Shown: piece by piece, positions 46,228 to 55,273 of the stretch | Numbering within the stretch: position 1 is the first letter of the stretch | How the letters are laid out: each line of letters starts with the position of its first letter | Assembly: GCF_002302635.1 (NCBI RefSeq) | Contig: NZ_CP022387.1 | Location: 2,294,001 to 2,358,000, forward strand | Source: Capnocytophaga stomatis | GTDB taxonomy: Bacteria > Bacteroidota > Bacteroidia > Flavobacteriales > Flavobacteriaceae | DNA: 64,000 bases | Reading direction: 5' to 3' | Notes under the pieces: generated by a model | Told to the model about the DNA's origin: nothing | What the model saw: only the letters and a program-made list of their open reading frames with translations | The model's database searches: none | Made by a program: the position numbers and the translations under genes

Positions 46228-46722
46228 TTATTCAACTATTTCATCCAGAATGTTTTTCAGTTCGTACATTTGCGGAACGCCTTTAGTTCGGGTAATTCGG
46301 GCAAAAAAGTAAAGAGAAAACCATAAAATAACCATTAATCCCATCATCATAAGGTCAAAAATATAGCTTTCTTTCAGTAAATGATGTGAATATGCCGCTA
46401 TTGCAAAGAACATAAAGATTCCTGCAACGATAAAATGTAAAAACATAAAGAAAGTCCATAAGCCGGGGTCAGGACCAAAAAGAGCCCGAATGCGAGTGCC
46501 CTTTTCTTCAGGTTGAAGCTCTAAATTTAAATGTGGAGAGAAATATTTTCTTTGATTTCTGTGAATGTGAATCCAAATTTGTCTGTCAGAGATGACAATT
46601 TTATATTCATTTGCTAACTTAGTCTTTAGTTCTTTTGTGTGTTCAAGCAAAATTTCTGCGGATTTTTCACTTTCCACAACAAAACGCGGACGCAACGGAA
46701 TACTTTTGTTGAGTTGTTTCAT
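46228..46722 (-). CDS. Conserved membrane protein of unknown function
   Basis: A 164-residue protein: a soluble N-terminal part of about 85 residues (with WIHIHRNQRKYFSPHLNLEL), two membrane helices (about 90-112 and 122-145) and a short C-terminal tail. No known family recognised with confidence. It has its own consensus promoter and is convergent with the TRIC-family gene. Confidence 0.7.
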   Translation of the reverse strand: MKQLNKSIPLRPRFVVESEKSAEILLEHTKELKTKLANEYKIVISDRQIWIHIHRNQRKYFSPHLNLELQPEEKGTRIRALFGPDPGLWTFFMFLHFIVAGIFMFFAIAAYSHHLLKESYIFDLMMMGLMVILWFSLYFFARITRTKGVPQMYELKNILDEIVE

Positions 46723-46753
46723 AATATTTTGATTTTATGTATATTTCATCTCA

Positions 46754-46786
46754 CAAAGGTATAAAATTTTGGCATTGCTAAACAAA
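46754..46786 (-). promoter_or_regulatory. Promoter for conserved membrane protein
   Basis: On the minus strand TTTG (46786-46783), a 21-base spacer and TACCTTTG (46761-46754), 31 bases before the ATG. It abuts the terminator hairpin of the gene upstream. Confidence 0.65.
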
Positions 46787-46818
46787 GTTTCAAGTGAAAA
46801 ATCTTTTAGCAATGCCAA
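46769..46818 (-). terminator. Terminator of DUF4932-like gene
   Basis: A 14-bp perfect stem (TTGGCATTGCTAAA at 46769-46782 with its complement at 46805-46818) and a 22-base loop, ending in an A/T-rich tract on the minus strand. Confidence 0.7.
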
Positions 46819-46836
46819 TTTTTTAGCTACAAAAAT

Positions 46837-48243
46837 CTATTCTTTATCATTGATTTGCAAAGACCAGTACATCATATATTGGAATAAAGAATTCATACTC
46901 GCATCAGGATTTGTTTGGTAACGCTCCAAAAGTGCTCTGTTAAAATCTTTAAAACGAATGAATCCTCGTACATTTTCCATCATCGGTTCGTACATTGGCA
47001 AAAATTTCATCACATCTTCGTATGAATAATTATCAATGGCGTAAAGCGTAAATAAACCGAAAGTCATATATTCATTGAATACTGCGTAAGGGTCTGGGTA
47101 GGCCTTAGTTACGTCGCCTTGAGCCCATTTATCTCTGTTTGAAAATACTCGATTGATGTAATCTAAATTTTTATCCGAAACAGGATTTACATAATTATGG
47201 TCAATTTCGGTAAAAATAATCCAACTTGACAATAATTCATTGAGCGTAGGGGAATGTTCCTTATATTCAGGTGATTTACAGACAAACATAAAAGTTTGCT
47301 TAAAATTTCCCTTTTCAAATTGTGTGGCTGCTTGTGCCCCTTTGTTCAGCGGAGAGAAATAAATCATATAGGAGTCATATCCGAAACCGAATTTTTTATC
47401 CAACCATTGTTGCATTTTATCTATGGGACTTAGTCTGTGAAAAGTAGCCAAAAGTTCATTATAATATGGTTTGTTGTCGTTATAGAATTTTCTGAAATTT
47501 GATTTTTTTGCAAAATCCTCAAAAACAGTAACATCCTTCATCGGGTCGAAATCATTCCAAACTTTTCCTATTTCCCTAACTGTACCTTTGTGTTTAATAC
47601 GATTCTGATTATCAAATTCATAGGCACAAGCGTTCATTTTCAATGCATAGTAATACTTGTAAGCCGGTATCGGGAAGATATGCACATTCTGCTGAGAATT
47701 AAAAACAGGAGCTTGCATATGTTTGTGAATAATATCCAAAGCAGGATGATTGCGATAAGGCTCAAAATATTTTTTTACTTTCTGATAATAAGCTGTTTGT
47801 ATGTCAAACATATTGTGGTCTTTCTCTGCGTCCTTGTGTAAAACCAACAAGATGTTTACAAGTTCGCTAACTTCAGGAATTTCAACGAAATTTTTTCCTT
47901 TGTGAGCTTTGATATATTCATCGGAAAAATGAACATTCGGTTCAACTCCCACAAGCTGAATACGAACTATTTTTTTGTCAGTCGTATAAACGTCAAAGTA
48001 TAATTTTTGTCCTTTTTTTAAAGTAAATTCAGTTGTATTTTTATCATCAGAAAGTGTTCCTTTACTTTTGGCTTCAGGACATTCTAATTCTAAAATTAAA
48101 GGGCTTGCTTCAACTGAAAGTTCTAATTCTGTTTTAATTCCATCGAAGGTAATTACTACATATTTGGAATCAGTTTTGAAGATTTTTTGTGCAAATCCAT
48201 TGAAGGAGAGTGCAATAAGTACAAATGTTAAAAAAATTCTCAT
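46837..48243 (-). CDS. Secreted DUF4932-like protein
   Basis: A 468-residue exported protein with signal peptide MRIFLTFVLIALSFNGFAQ. The central and C-terminal region resembles DUF4932 of Bacteroidetes, seen in PEVSELVNILLVLH, TEIDHNYVNPVS and FNEYMTFGLF. The E-x-DH-x-Y and NEY segments are arranged like degenerate zinc-peptidase motifs, but a canonical HExxH is absent (IDHNY in its place), so catalysis is uncertain. Its N-terminal 100 residues form a beta-rich domain. Single gene with its own terminator. Confidence 0.7.
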   Translation of the reverse strand: MRIFLTFVLIALSFNGFAQKIFKTDSKYVVITFDGIKTELELSVEASPLILELECPEAKSKGTLSDDKNTTEFTLKKGQKLYFDVYTTDKKIVRIQLVGVEPNVHFSDEYIKAHKGKNFVEIPEVSELVNILLVLHKDAEKDHNMFDIQTAYYQKVKKYFEPYRNHPALDIIHKHMQAPVFNSQQNVHIFPIPAYKYYYALKMNACAYEFDNQNRIKHKGTVREIGKVWNDFDPMKDVTVFEDFAKKSNFRKFYNDNKPYYNELLATFHRLSPIDKMQQWLDKKFGFGYDSYMIYFSPLNKGAQAATQFEKGNFKQTFMFVCKSPEYKEHSPTLNELLSSWIIFTEIDHNYVNPVSDKNLDYINRVFSNRDKWAQGDVTKAYPDPYAVFNEYMTFGLFTLYAIDNYSYEDVMKFLPMYEPMMENVRGFIRFKDFNRALLERYQTNPDASMNSLFQYMMYWSLQINDKE

Positions 48244-48314
48244 TATTTTTCTATTTTAAAACTATTTTCGGCAAAACAAAACACGTGCCATTTTTTTAAT
48301 TGGAATAAAAAATT

Positions 48315-48363
48315 AAGTTGAGAAATCTTTTATTTTAGAAGAGTTAAAAGATATTCTCAACTT
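48315..48363 (-). terminator. Terminator of YD-repeat-like gene
   Basis: A 10-bp stem (AAGTTGAGAA at 48315-48324, TTCTCAACTT at 48354-48363) that can extend inward with a TCTTTTA/TAAAAGA second stem. Confidence 0.6.
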
Positions 48364-48387
48364 GGTGTCAATTTTATAGTTTCAGGA

Positions 48388-49197
48388 TTAATAATATTCA
48401 ACAAATTGTTCGGTTACTTTTGAAAGTTTTCCGTCGGTATATTCGTGTTTTTTGCTCCAATTTCCTCTTTTGTCATATTGATAAGAGAATGTTTTTTTGT
48501 AACTCAACGAACCATCGGGGTTATAACCTTCTTCCTGAATTTGGTTGTTGTGCTTATCATACAGATACGTATAATGCTCCATAACGTTACCTTGTTTGTC
48601 GTACGCAATGGCTTCTGTGCGATTTCCTTTTTTGTCGTATTTGCTTACAATTCGGTAATTTAAGGCATCTTGTGCATCGTAATTTTTTTCTTCCAGAGGG
48701 TTTCCTTTTTTATCGTTGGTATAAACGCTTTTCAAAGCATAATTACCGAACTGATGCATTTGTTTTTCAATTAGGAATCCTTTTTTGTCATAAATGAAAA
48801 TCGTTTTGATTACTTCCAGTCCGTCATCAGTAAATCCTTTTTCAAGCAAAGTTTTTCCTTTGGAGTCATTTTCCTGAACACTGTGATAAGTCATTTTTCC
48901 TTTTTCGTCATACGACTCAGTTCTTGTGGGAAAGCCGTTTTTGTCAAAAGCAATGACCAATTTGGTAACTTCTTCGCCTTGTTTCATTTGCATATCGGTA
49001 ATGTATCCTTTTTTGTTGAAGTTGGCTGAAAAGTTTTGCCCTTGCTGAATTAATTCACCTTTTTCATTAGGAACATACTCCACCTGTCCAGCAGTTTTTA
49101 CTTTGCATTTGAGGTTTGCTGATTGCCACCCATTTTTAGATTTTTGTGCGAAACTCACGGCACTTACCAGCGAAATTATTAAAAATAGCTTTTTCAT
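48388..49197 (-). CDS. Secreted YD-repeat-like protein
   Basis: A 269-residue exported protein with signal peptide MKKLFLIISLVSAVSFAQ followed by about nine imperfect repeats of roughly 22 residues centred on YDKKGN, FDKNGF, NDSKGK or YDKHNN, similar to RHS/YD-type beta repeats. These usually form elongated or spiral beta sheets. No toxin or enzymatic domain is attached, unlike true RHS proteins. Role unknown, envelope or surface. Has its own -7 box. Confidence 0.75.
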   Translation of the reverse strand: MKKLFLIISLVSAVSFAQKSKNGWQSANLKCKVKTAGQVEYVPNEKGELIQQGQNFSANFNKKGYITDMQMKQGEEVTKLVIAFDKNGFPTRTESYDEKGKMTYHSVQENDSKGKTLLEKGFTDDGLEVIKTIFIYDKKGFLIEKQMHQFGNYALKSVYTNDKKGNPLEEKNYDAQDALNYRIVSKYDKKGNRTEAIAYDKQGNVMEHYTYLYDKHNNQIQEEGYNPDGSLSYKKTFSYQYDKRGNWSKKHEYTDGKLSKVTEQFVEYY

Positions 49198-49227
49198 TAT
49201 TTAGTGATGTATAATTATGTTATGTGG

Positions 49228-49235
49228 CAAAGATA
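49228..49235 (-). promoter_or_regulatory. -7 promoter box for YD-repeat-like gene
   Basis: The minus strand reads TATCTTTG, an exact TAnnTTTG match, 30 bases before the ATG. Confidence 0.55.
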
Positions 49236-49338
49236 CAACTTTTTTGTATATCCGCATAATTTTTAGTTAAAATATCGTGCCGATAGCACATATTTTTTGT
49301 CCCATAAAATAAATGTCGAAAAAAAAACGTTTATATGC

Positions 49339-49368
49339 TTGCTGTTTGGAAAAATTTTATTTACTTTG
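49339..49368 (+). promoter_or_regulatory. susC-like operon promoter
   Basis: TTG at 49339-49341, a 19-base spacer and TTACTTTG at 49361-49368 (one mismatch), 28 bases before the first ATG. Confidence 0.5.
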
Positions 49369-49396
49369 CCTCTTTGTTTTTTAGATATAAGTAATT

Positions 49397-52387
49397 ATGA
49401 TGAAATTGCGTTTAATTTTAATTTTCGTGTTGTTTCTGGGGGCTTTGCACAGCAGTTTTGCCCAGAAGATAATGGTAAGCGGAACCGTAAAGGATGAAAA
49501 CGGAGTTGCTTTGATTGGTGCTACCGTTGCAATTAAAGGAACCCGCATTGGTGTAGCAACGGATTTTGATGGAGTTTACACCATTGGATTGGATGCGGGG
49601 CAAACATTAATTTTTTCCTTTATAGGAACACAAACACAGGAACACAAAATAACCAAATCAAACAACGCTTTGCATATCGTTTTGCAATACGAAGCGGAGG
49701 CATTGGACGATGTGGTGGTAGTAGGATACGGAAGTGCTAAAAAGATAGGCACTACCATAGGTTCGGTGGCAAAAGTAGCGGGAAAAGACTTGGCGGAATC
49801 GCCCACGCCGAACGTGTTGGACGCTTTGCAAGGAAAGGTAGCGGGGCTTACTATCAATGCTACTTCGGGCAAACCAGGCTCAGCACCCATTGTGTTACTA
49901 CACGGATTGGGAACGCTCAGTGATGTAAATGCTTCTGGTAAAGATGGGCTGGGAAGTACGCCTCTTTACGTGGTGGACGGACTGCCCGTAGATGATGGTT
50001 TGGTGGCCTCTTTGAATCCTGATGATTTTGAGAGTGTTACGGTTTTGAAAGATGCTTCGGCAACCTCCATTTATGGGGCCCGTGCGGCTTATGGGGTAAT
50101 TTACGTTACTACCAAAAAGGGAGGTTTTGAGCAGCCTACCGAAGTGTCAGTAAGTTCGCAAATCGGGTTTTCACAAATATCGTCTTACAAATTCTACGAT
50201 AATCTTTTGACCTCTTCGGAATATGTTGATTATATGCTGGATTTGGGGCATTTGCCCAATAAAGATGTTGCTGATATATTCCGACAACAATACAAAGGCA
50301 ATACACGTTGGGATAAAATTTATTTCAAACCCAATTCTTTAACAGCACAGAATAATGTGTCTGTTATGGGAGGAGGTAAAAAGGTATCTTATTATTTTTC
50401 AGGCTCAAATTTTAAGCAGGGAGGAAATCGATATGGTTCTGATTATGAGCGATATTCTTTGCGTGCGAATATTGATTCTCGTATAAAAGATTGGTTGTCG
50501 GCAGGGCTTAGTCTGTCAGTGGGGCATAGTATAAGCACCAGTAATGGCGGAAACAGAGGCAACTACGGTGGTGTGATGGCACTTCCCATTTACGAAGCCT
50601 ATGATGAAGAAGGCCGGCTTGTAGATTATGTAACCACCATATACGGAAATCGTTTTTATCTTCCTCAATATACGGCGTCAAAATTGCTTAGCAATGGTGG
50701 TAACACTAATATTGTACCAAATTTCTACGTAACTTTAAAACCGATAGATAATTTGATTTTTAAAACACAGGCAGGATTGCAATATTCTGTTTCTGTTGGA
50801 GAAAATAAAATTTTACCTTCGTATGATCAATCAGGAGGAATCGGACAGGTTTCGCGTACTTTCGGAGAACATATTAACAAGACACTGACCAATACGTTGG
50901 AATACAAATTTCGAATTGGGGATAAGAGTTTTTTCACGGCGTTGTTAGGGCAAGAGTCGGTTAGTAATGATTCTAAGGGTTTTTCGGCTTCTTCATCAGG
51001 ACAGGTTGCAGATGGACTGACAACACTCTTACAGGGAAAAAAAGAACCCCGAGTGGGGGATAGCAGAGACGTATCTACTTATAATTCATTCTTTTCAAGA
51101 GTAGATTATTCGTATGACGGGCGTTATTTCATAGATTTCTCTGGACGTAGAGACGGGTCTTCTACTTTTGGTAGAAACAATCGGTATGCCAATTTTTGGT
51201 CGGCAGGGTTGATGTGGAATGCTAAAAACGAGGCGTTTTTAAAAGACGTTTCGTGGCTTGACGAACTTCGCTTCAAAATCAGTACAGGAACTGCCGGAAG
51301 TAAAGGAGGGGCAGGAAGTTATGGTAGTTATTCAAGACTGGACTTCGGACAATACAGAGAGCAAGCCTCTTACCATTTGAGTAATTTGGGAAATCCGGAT
51401 TTGCGTTGGGAAAAACAAGACAAAACCACCATCGGTATGAACTTGGGCTTGTTCAATCGTGTTAAGTTGGAGGTAGATTTGTATCAACGTGTTATTAGAG
51501 ATATGTATTATACGTTGCCTCTCCCGATGATTAGTGGATTTGGTCGGTATCCTACGAATTTGGCAAAATTACAGAACAGAGGAGCTGACGTAACCTTGTA
51601 TTTAGACGTTATTAAAGATACTAAAAATAAATTGTATGTATCCCCTTACGTTAATTTTAACTATAACGATATGAGGATTTTAGAGCTTTTTGTAGGAAAT
51701 CAACAAATTCCTGAGGACGAGTACAGCACAGGTTACGAAGTCGGAAGCCAATTGATGATTTTTGCTCCTATTTTCAAAAGAGTAAATCCTGATAACGGAG
51801 ACCCAGAGTGGTATGTGCCTGGTGAAGATAAGATGAAAACCACCACTGATGACACTCAAATTACCACCAAGTTTGATCGGGTAACACTCAACCAAAACAC
51901 AGGTAAAACAGCCTATGCACCTTGGAATGGAGGTTTCGGACTTAATGCTTCTTATAAAGGGCTTTCTTTACAGATGGGATTTGCTTTTTCTTACGGAAAA
52001 TATCAGGCCAATCAGGATAGATACCATACAGAAAGTAGTTCCGCTTTTGCGTATAATGTAAGCAGAGAATCGTTAAATTATTGGAAACAACCAGGCGACA
52101 ATGTAAGTCTTCCACGTAAGGAACTGCAATTTGTGCAGTATGACTCACGCTTACTTGAAGATGCGTCGTTTATTCGCTTGAAAAACATAAATGTAGGGTA
52201 TTCACTTCCCAAAGAGGTTATGGAAACTATTCCTTTCTTCACGCATTTACGTTTCTTTGCGACAGGGCGTAATTTATTGACATTTACTAATTATACAGGA
52301 GCCGACCCTGAATTCGGTATATTGCTTTCACAGGGAGGTTACCCCAATACGCGTCAATACACCTTTGGGGTAGAATTCAAATTTTAA
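49397..52387 (+). CDS. SusC/RagA-type TonB-dependent outer-membrane transporter
   Basis: A 996-residue outer-membrane transporter. Signal peptide (MMKLRLILIFVLFLGALHSS), then a carboxypeptidase-D regulatory-like domain (VSGTVKDENGVALIGATVAI, about residues 26-95), the plug domain (DDVVVVGYGSAKK, then SPTPNVLDALQGKVAGL, YVVDGLPVDD and SIYGARAAYGVI) and a 22-strand barrel ending in the aromatic FGVEFKF. It imports a bulky nutrient with the SusD-like lipoprotein encoded 11 bp downstream. The substrate is not evident because no glycosidase or peptidase gene is in the operon. Start at 49397, or 49400 in the tandem ATG. Confidence 0.96.
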   Translation: MMKLRLILIFVLFLGALHSSFAQKIMVSGTVKDENGVALIGATVAIKGTRIGVATDFDGVYTIGLDAGQTLIFSFIGTQTQEHKITKSNNALHIVLQYEAEALDDVVVVGYGSAKKIGTTIGSVAKVAGKDLAESPTPNVLDALQGKVAGLTINATSGKPGSAPIVLLHGLGTLSDVNASGKDGLGSTPLYVVDGLPVDDGLVASLNPDDFESVTVLKDASATSIYGARAAYGVIYVTTKKGGFEQPTEVSVSSQIGFSQISSYKFYDNLLTSSEYVDYMLDLGHLPNKDVADIFRQQYKGNTRWDKIYFKPNSLTAQNNVSVMGGGKKVSYYFSGSNFKQGGNRYGSDYERYSLRANIDSRIKDWLSAGLSLSVGHSISTSNGGNRGNYGGVMALPIYEAYDEEGRLVDYVTTIYGNRFYLPQYTASKLLSNGGNTNIVPNFYVTLKPIDNLIFKTQAGLQYSVSVGENKILPSYDQSGGIGQVSRTFGEHINKTLTNTLEYKFRIGDKSFFTALLGQESVSNDSKGFSASSSGQVADGLTTLLQGKKEPRVGDSRDVSTYNSFFSRVDYSYDGRYFIDFSGRRDGSSTFGRNNRYANFWSAGLMWNAKNEAFLKDVSWLDELRFKISTGTAGSKGGAGSYGSYSRLDFGQYREQASYHLSNLGNPDLRWEKQDKTTIGMNLGLFNRVKLEVDLYQRVIRDMYYTLPLPMISGFGRYPTNLAKLQNRGADVTLYLDVIKDTKNKLYVSPYVNFNYNDMRILELFVGNQQIPEDEYSTGYEVGSQLMIFAPIFKRVNPDNGDPEWYVPGEDKMKTTTDDTQITTKFDRVTLNQNTGKTAYAPWNGGFGLNASYKGLSLQMGFAFSYGKYQANQDRYHTESSSAFAYNVSRESLNYWKQPGDNVSLPRKELQFVQYDSRLLEDASFIRLKNINVGYSLPKEVMETIPFFTHLRFFATGRNLLTFTNYTGADPEFGILLSQGGYPNTRQYTFGVEFKF

Positions 52388-52398
52388 ACTAAAACCAA

Positions 52399-53928
52399 AT
52401 GAAAATGAAGATTAAAAATATAATAGTAGGAGGTGTATCATCACTCTTGCTGGTGGGATGTTTCAATTTAGACCAGTATCCGCACGATTCGTTTGCCAAT
52501 GAGGATTCGTTCAACACGATAAACGATGCACGTTTTTGGATGAACGGGATGTACGAAAATTTGAGGGGGTCCACCCACGGGGTGTATATGACTTCTCCCG
52601 AACTACAAACCGATCTTATAGATATTAGTTTGGGAGCTTTTGGGGGCAATATATACACTTGGGAAGAATTCACCGCTTCTGAGCCTGTGGTTCAAAATAT
52701 TTGGAGAAAGTACTATCAGAACATAGCGAATATAAATAACTGCATCGAAGGTTTTAACCAAATCAAACTCGAATCGGAAAAGGAGCGAGAAGAACTTACT
52801 CTCTGTAAAGGAGAATTACATTTAACCAGAGCGTTATATTACTCCAAGTTGGCTACTCTATTTTGCAAATCGTATGACCCAGCGACTTCAAAAGCCGATT
52901 TGGGGTTGCCCTTGCAAAAGAATTTCTTGGTAAAACATACTGATTTGCCTGGTAGGAGTTCTTTGGAGGAGACGTATGATTTCATTTTGCAGGACATAAC
53001 CGAAGCGGAAAAGTATCTTCAAGGAAGCCAAAACGAAGAAGGCTCGCAGTATATGACCTCTGATGCAGCTTTGTTGCTCAAAGCTCGTATGTTATTATAC
53101 AAAAGGGAATGGAAGCAAGCCTATGATGTTGCCACTTCGCTTATTCAGTCAGGTAGCTATCCCTTGGTAAGTTCGGAGAATGCTTTGCGAAGGGTATGGG
53201 CAGACGATGCCAAACAAGAAACCATTGTGCAGCTGTATGCTTCTGCCACAGAGAGAGTTGATGATGGTGCTCGAAATGATTCATATACAGGGGAATACGT
53301 ATATACTTATCAAGGAACAGACTATCAAACCTTTACGCCTGCTTTTCTTCCTAATCAATGGGTATTGGATTTGTATGAAGATACCGATATCCGAAAATCG
53401 GCATATTATACGCAAAAACGAATCCGAAAAGGGGATACGGATGATTTGAAAGACCTCTACTTGGTGTACAAATATCCAGGGAATCCTAGATTACGTACGG
53501 CAAAAGCGGCAAAAGCAGAGCACGCACCAAAAATTTTCCGTATAGCAGAAGCCTACTTGATAGCTGCCGAAGCGGCGTATATGAACAACCAAGCAGACAA
53601 TGCTACTCAATATCTGAATTTGCTCAGAACGGCTCGTAAGGCAAGTAATATAACTGTTACAGGAGCAGAATTGTTGGAAGAAATCAAAAAAGAACGCGTA
53701 CGTGAATTGGCTTACGAAGGTTATCGCCTAATGGATTTAAAACGATGGAAGGAAGGGGTTGACCGTACAATCCGTCCAGCACAAGATATTGATTTTATTC
53801 GGAATAATCCGCCAGAGCAATACAAAATGCTTAAAAAATCGGCGGACGATTATCGAATGGTTTGGCCAATTCCTTCCGCAGAAATTGCACGGATGAAGAA
53901 CAAACTCAAACAAAATTCAGGCTGGTAG
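52399..53928 (+). CDS. SusD/RagB-type nutrient-binding lipoprotein
   Basis: A 509-residue surface lipoprotein that caps the SusC-like pore and captures its substrate. Lipobox LLVGC (Cys near residue 21). Family motifs are the N-terminal SusD-like domain (DQYPHDSFANEDSF, WMNGMYENLRG), the helical TPR-like part (GELHLTRALYYSKLATLF, DAALLLKARMLLYKREW) and the C-terminal RagB domain (RIAEAYLIAAEAAYMN, ERVRELAYEGYRLMDLKRW, WPIPSAEI). It is 11 bp after the susC-like gene and is followed by a terminator, so the operon is just this pair. Confidence 0.95.
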   Translation: MKMKIKNIIVGGVSSLLLVGCFNLDQYPHDSFANEDSFNTINDARFWMNGMYENLRGSTHGVYMTSPELQTDLIDISLGAFGGNIYTWEEFTASEPVVQNIWRKYYQNIANINNCIEGFNQIKLESEKEREELTLCKGELHLTRALYYSKLATLFCKSYDPATSKADLGLPLQKNFLVKHTDLPGRSSLEETYDFILQDITEAEKYLQGSQNEEGSQYMTSDAALLLKARMLLYKREWKQAYDVATSLIQSGSYPLVSSENALRRVWADDAKQETIVQLYASATERVDDGARNDSYTGEYVYTYQGTDYQTFTPAFLPNQWVLDLYEDTDIRKSAYYTQKRIRKGDTDDLKDLYLVYKYPGNPRLRTAKAAKAEHAPKIFRIAEAYLIAAEAAYMNNQADNATQYLNLLRTARKASNITVTGAELLEEIKKERVRELAYEGYRLMDLKRWKEGVDRTIRPAQDIDFIRNNPPEQYKMLKKSADDYRMVWPIPSAEIARMKNKLKQNSGW

Positions 53929-53971
53929 TTATAACGTACGGCAGACGTAATTCATAATCAATAAACTTTTG

Positions 53972-54005
53972 GCGACACCATTTGAAAAAATTGTGTCGCT
54001 TTTTT
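53972..54005 (+). terminator. Terminator of SusC/SusD operon
   Basis: A 7-bp stem (GCGACAC at 53972-53978, GTGTCGC at 53993-53999) and a T run. Confidence 0.85.
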
Positions 54006-54084
54006 GTTTATGGCCAATATATGGTTAATTCAGTAAAAAACAAATTCCTGTAACTTTCTCTTTTACGATTGTTTATAAATTTTG

Positions 54085-54123
54085 TATGTTTGTTTTAAAA
54101 ACCAAATCGTTTTTTTAAATTTG
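54085..54123 (+). promoter_or_regulatory. Two candidate -7 boxes before DUF4300 gene
   Basis: TATGTTTG at 54085-54092 and TAAATTTG at 54116-54123, both exact TAnnTTTG; the second is 17 bases before the ATG and has the first box's TTTG 23 bases upstream. Confidence 0.5.
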
Positions 54124-54140
54124 CCGAAAAATAATTTGGA

Positions 54141-55085
54141 ATGAAGAAGAGAAATTTTGTTATGACATTATTGGCAATCGGATTTTTAGGATGTCAAAAC
54201 CCGAAGCCCAAAGCATCGGAAAATGTTAATATTTCAACGGAAAACACCGAACAACCATTTTTAAAAAGTATGGAGTATTCCAACTTGGTGGATAAGGCCA
54301 CTCAGGAAGAAGTCGGAGAGGCACTCATTGCGGCTGGTATTGACAAGCAGTTGGTTAGTTCGTTTTTTGAAAACGTAAATACGTTTAACCAAACTGTGGG
54401 TGAAGTAGGTTTGGTAAAGGAAGGTTTTGCCACTTCTGATGATTTGATAATCAGCTATGATGAGGCTTCAATACAAACCCAATGGGACGAAAAAAATCCT
54501 GAATTTATAGGTTATAATTGTCGTATTACGTCCTTCGATATGTTTCGTGATTTGGTTTCGACAGGCAATCCGAAGGGGATAAATTCAAGTAATTTGTTCC
54601 TTGACAAAGATGCCCTTAACACAAACGCCAAAAAAGTGTTTTCCCAAGAGGAAAACGAACGTTTTCTGTGTTTGTTTTCGCGTGTGCTTACGGGATATCA
54701 CAAAGATGTTGCACAGCACTTGGAGAAGGTCAAACAGGCGTTTAAAGAGCGTGAAGTTCATTTTCCTTATAAAGGAGATACAAGTAAAGCCTCGCTTATC
54801 AGTATCTTTTTTCATTCGGCAATTACCGACGAACCCGATGATGTTTTCCTCTTCGTGGGGCACGTGGGCGTTTTGGTTCCGATGAAAGACGGAAAACTCT
54901 TGTTTGTTGAAAAATTGGCGTTTCAAGAGCCTTACCAAGCCATTAAATTTAACAATCGAACCGAGCTTAATGATTATTTGATGAATCGTTATGATGTTGA
55001 AAAAGGACAACCCACAGCCAAACCTTTTATTATGGAAAATGACGAACTAATGCAAGGTTATCGTCCTAATCCGAATAATGAATAA
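54141..55085 (+). CDS. DUF4300 family lipoprotein
   Basis: A 314-residue lipoprotein (lipobox FLGCQ, Cys near residue 18) with the DUF4300 signature: MEYSNLVDKATQEEVGEALIAAGI at the start, YNCRITSFDMFRDL in the middle, and FVGHVGVLVPMKDGKLLFVEKLAFQEPYQA near the end. DUF4300 is found in host-associated bacteria, including streptococci and capnocytophagas; its role is unknown, though the Cys-Arg and HVGVLV segments resemble a papain-like fold. Single gene with its own terminator. Confidence 0.85.
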   Translation: MKKRNFVMTLLAIGFLGCQNPKPKASENVNISTENTEQPFLKSMEYSNLVDKATQEEVGEALIAAGIDKQLVSSFFENVNTFNQTVGEVGLVKEGFATSDDLIISYDEASIQTQWDEKNPEFIGYNCRITSFDMFRDLVSTGNPKGINSSNLFLDKDALNTNAKKVFSQEENERFLCLFSRVLTGYHKDVAQHLEKVKQAFKEREVHFPYKGDTSKASLISIFFHSAITDEPDDVFLFVGHVGVLVPMKDGKLLFVEKLAFQEPYQAIKFNNRTELNDYLMNRYDVEKGQPTAKPFIMENDELMQGYRPNPNNE

Positions 55086-55106
55086 AACGTAAGAAAATAT
55101 GTATTT

Positions 55107-55132
55107 AGGGAGATGAAAATGCTCCCTTTTTT
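55107..55132 (+). terminator. Terminator of DUF4300 gene
   Basis: A 6-bp stem (AGGGAG at 55107-55112, CTCCCT at 55122-55127) followed by a T run. Confidence 0.75.
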
Positions 55133-55208
55133 ATTAATTTTTTGTGAAATTCGTATGTTTATCTTAAAACATAAATGTAATTGTGTGCCTTGATTGCGTA
55201 AAAAAGTG

Positions 55209-55216
55209 TAAATTTG
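55209..55216 (+). promoter_or_regulatory. -7 promoter box for metalloprotease 1
   Basis: TAAATTTG followed by CCCCCG, an exact TAnnTTTG match. It overlaps the longest possible in-frame start at 55214, so the ATG at 55274 is preferred. Confidence 0.6.
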
Positions 55217-55273
55217 CCCCCGAATTGTATTAATGTTACGTTTTCCCGTAAAACGAACAGATTAGACAGACCG

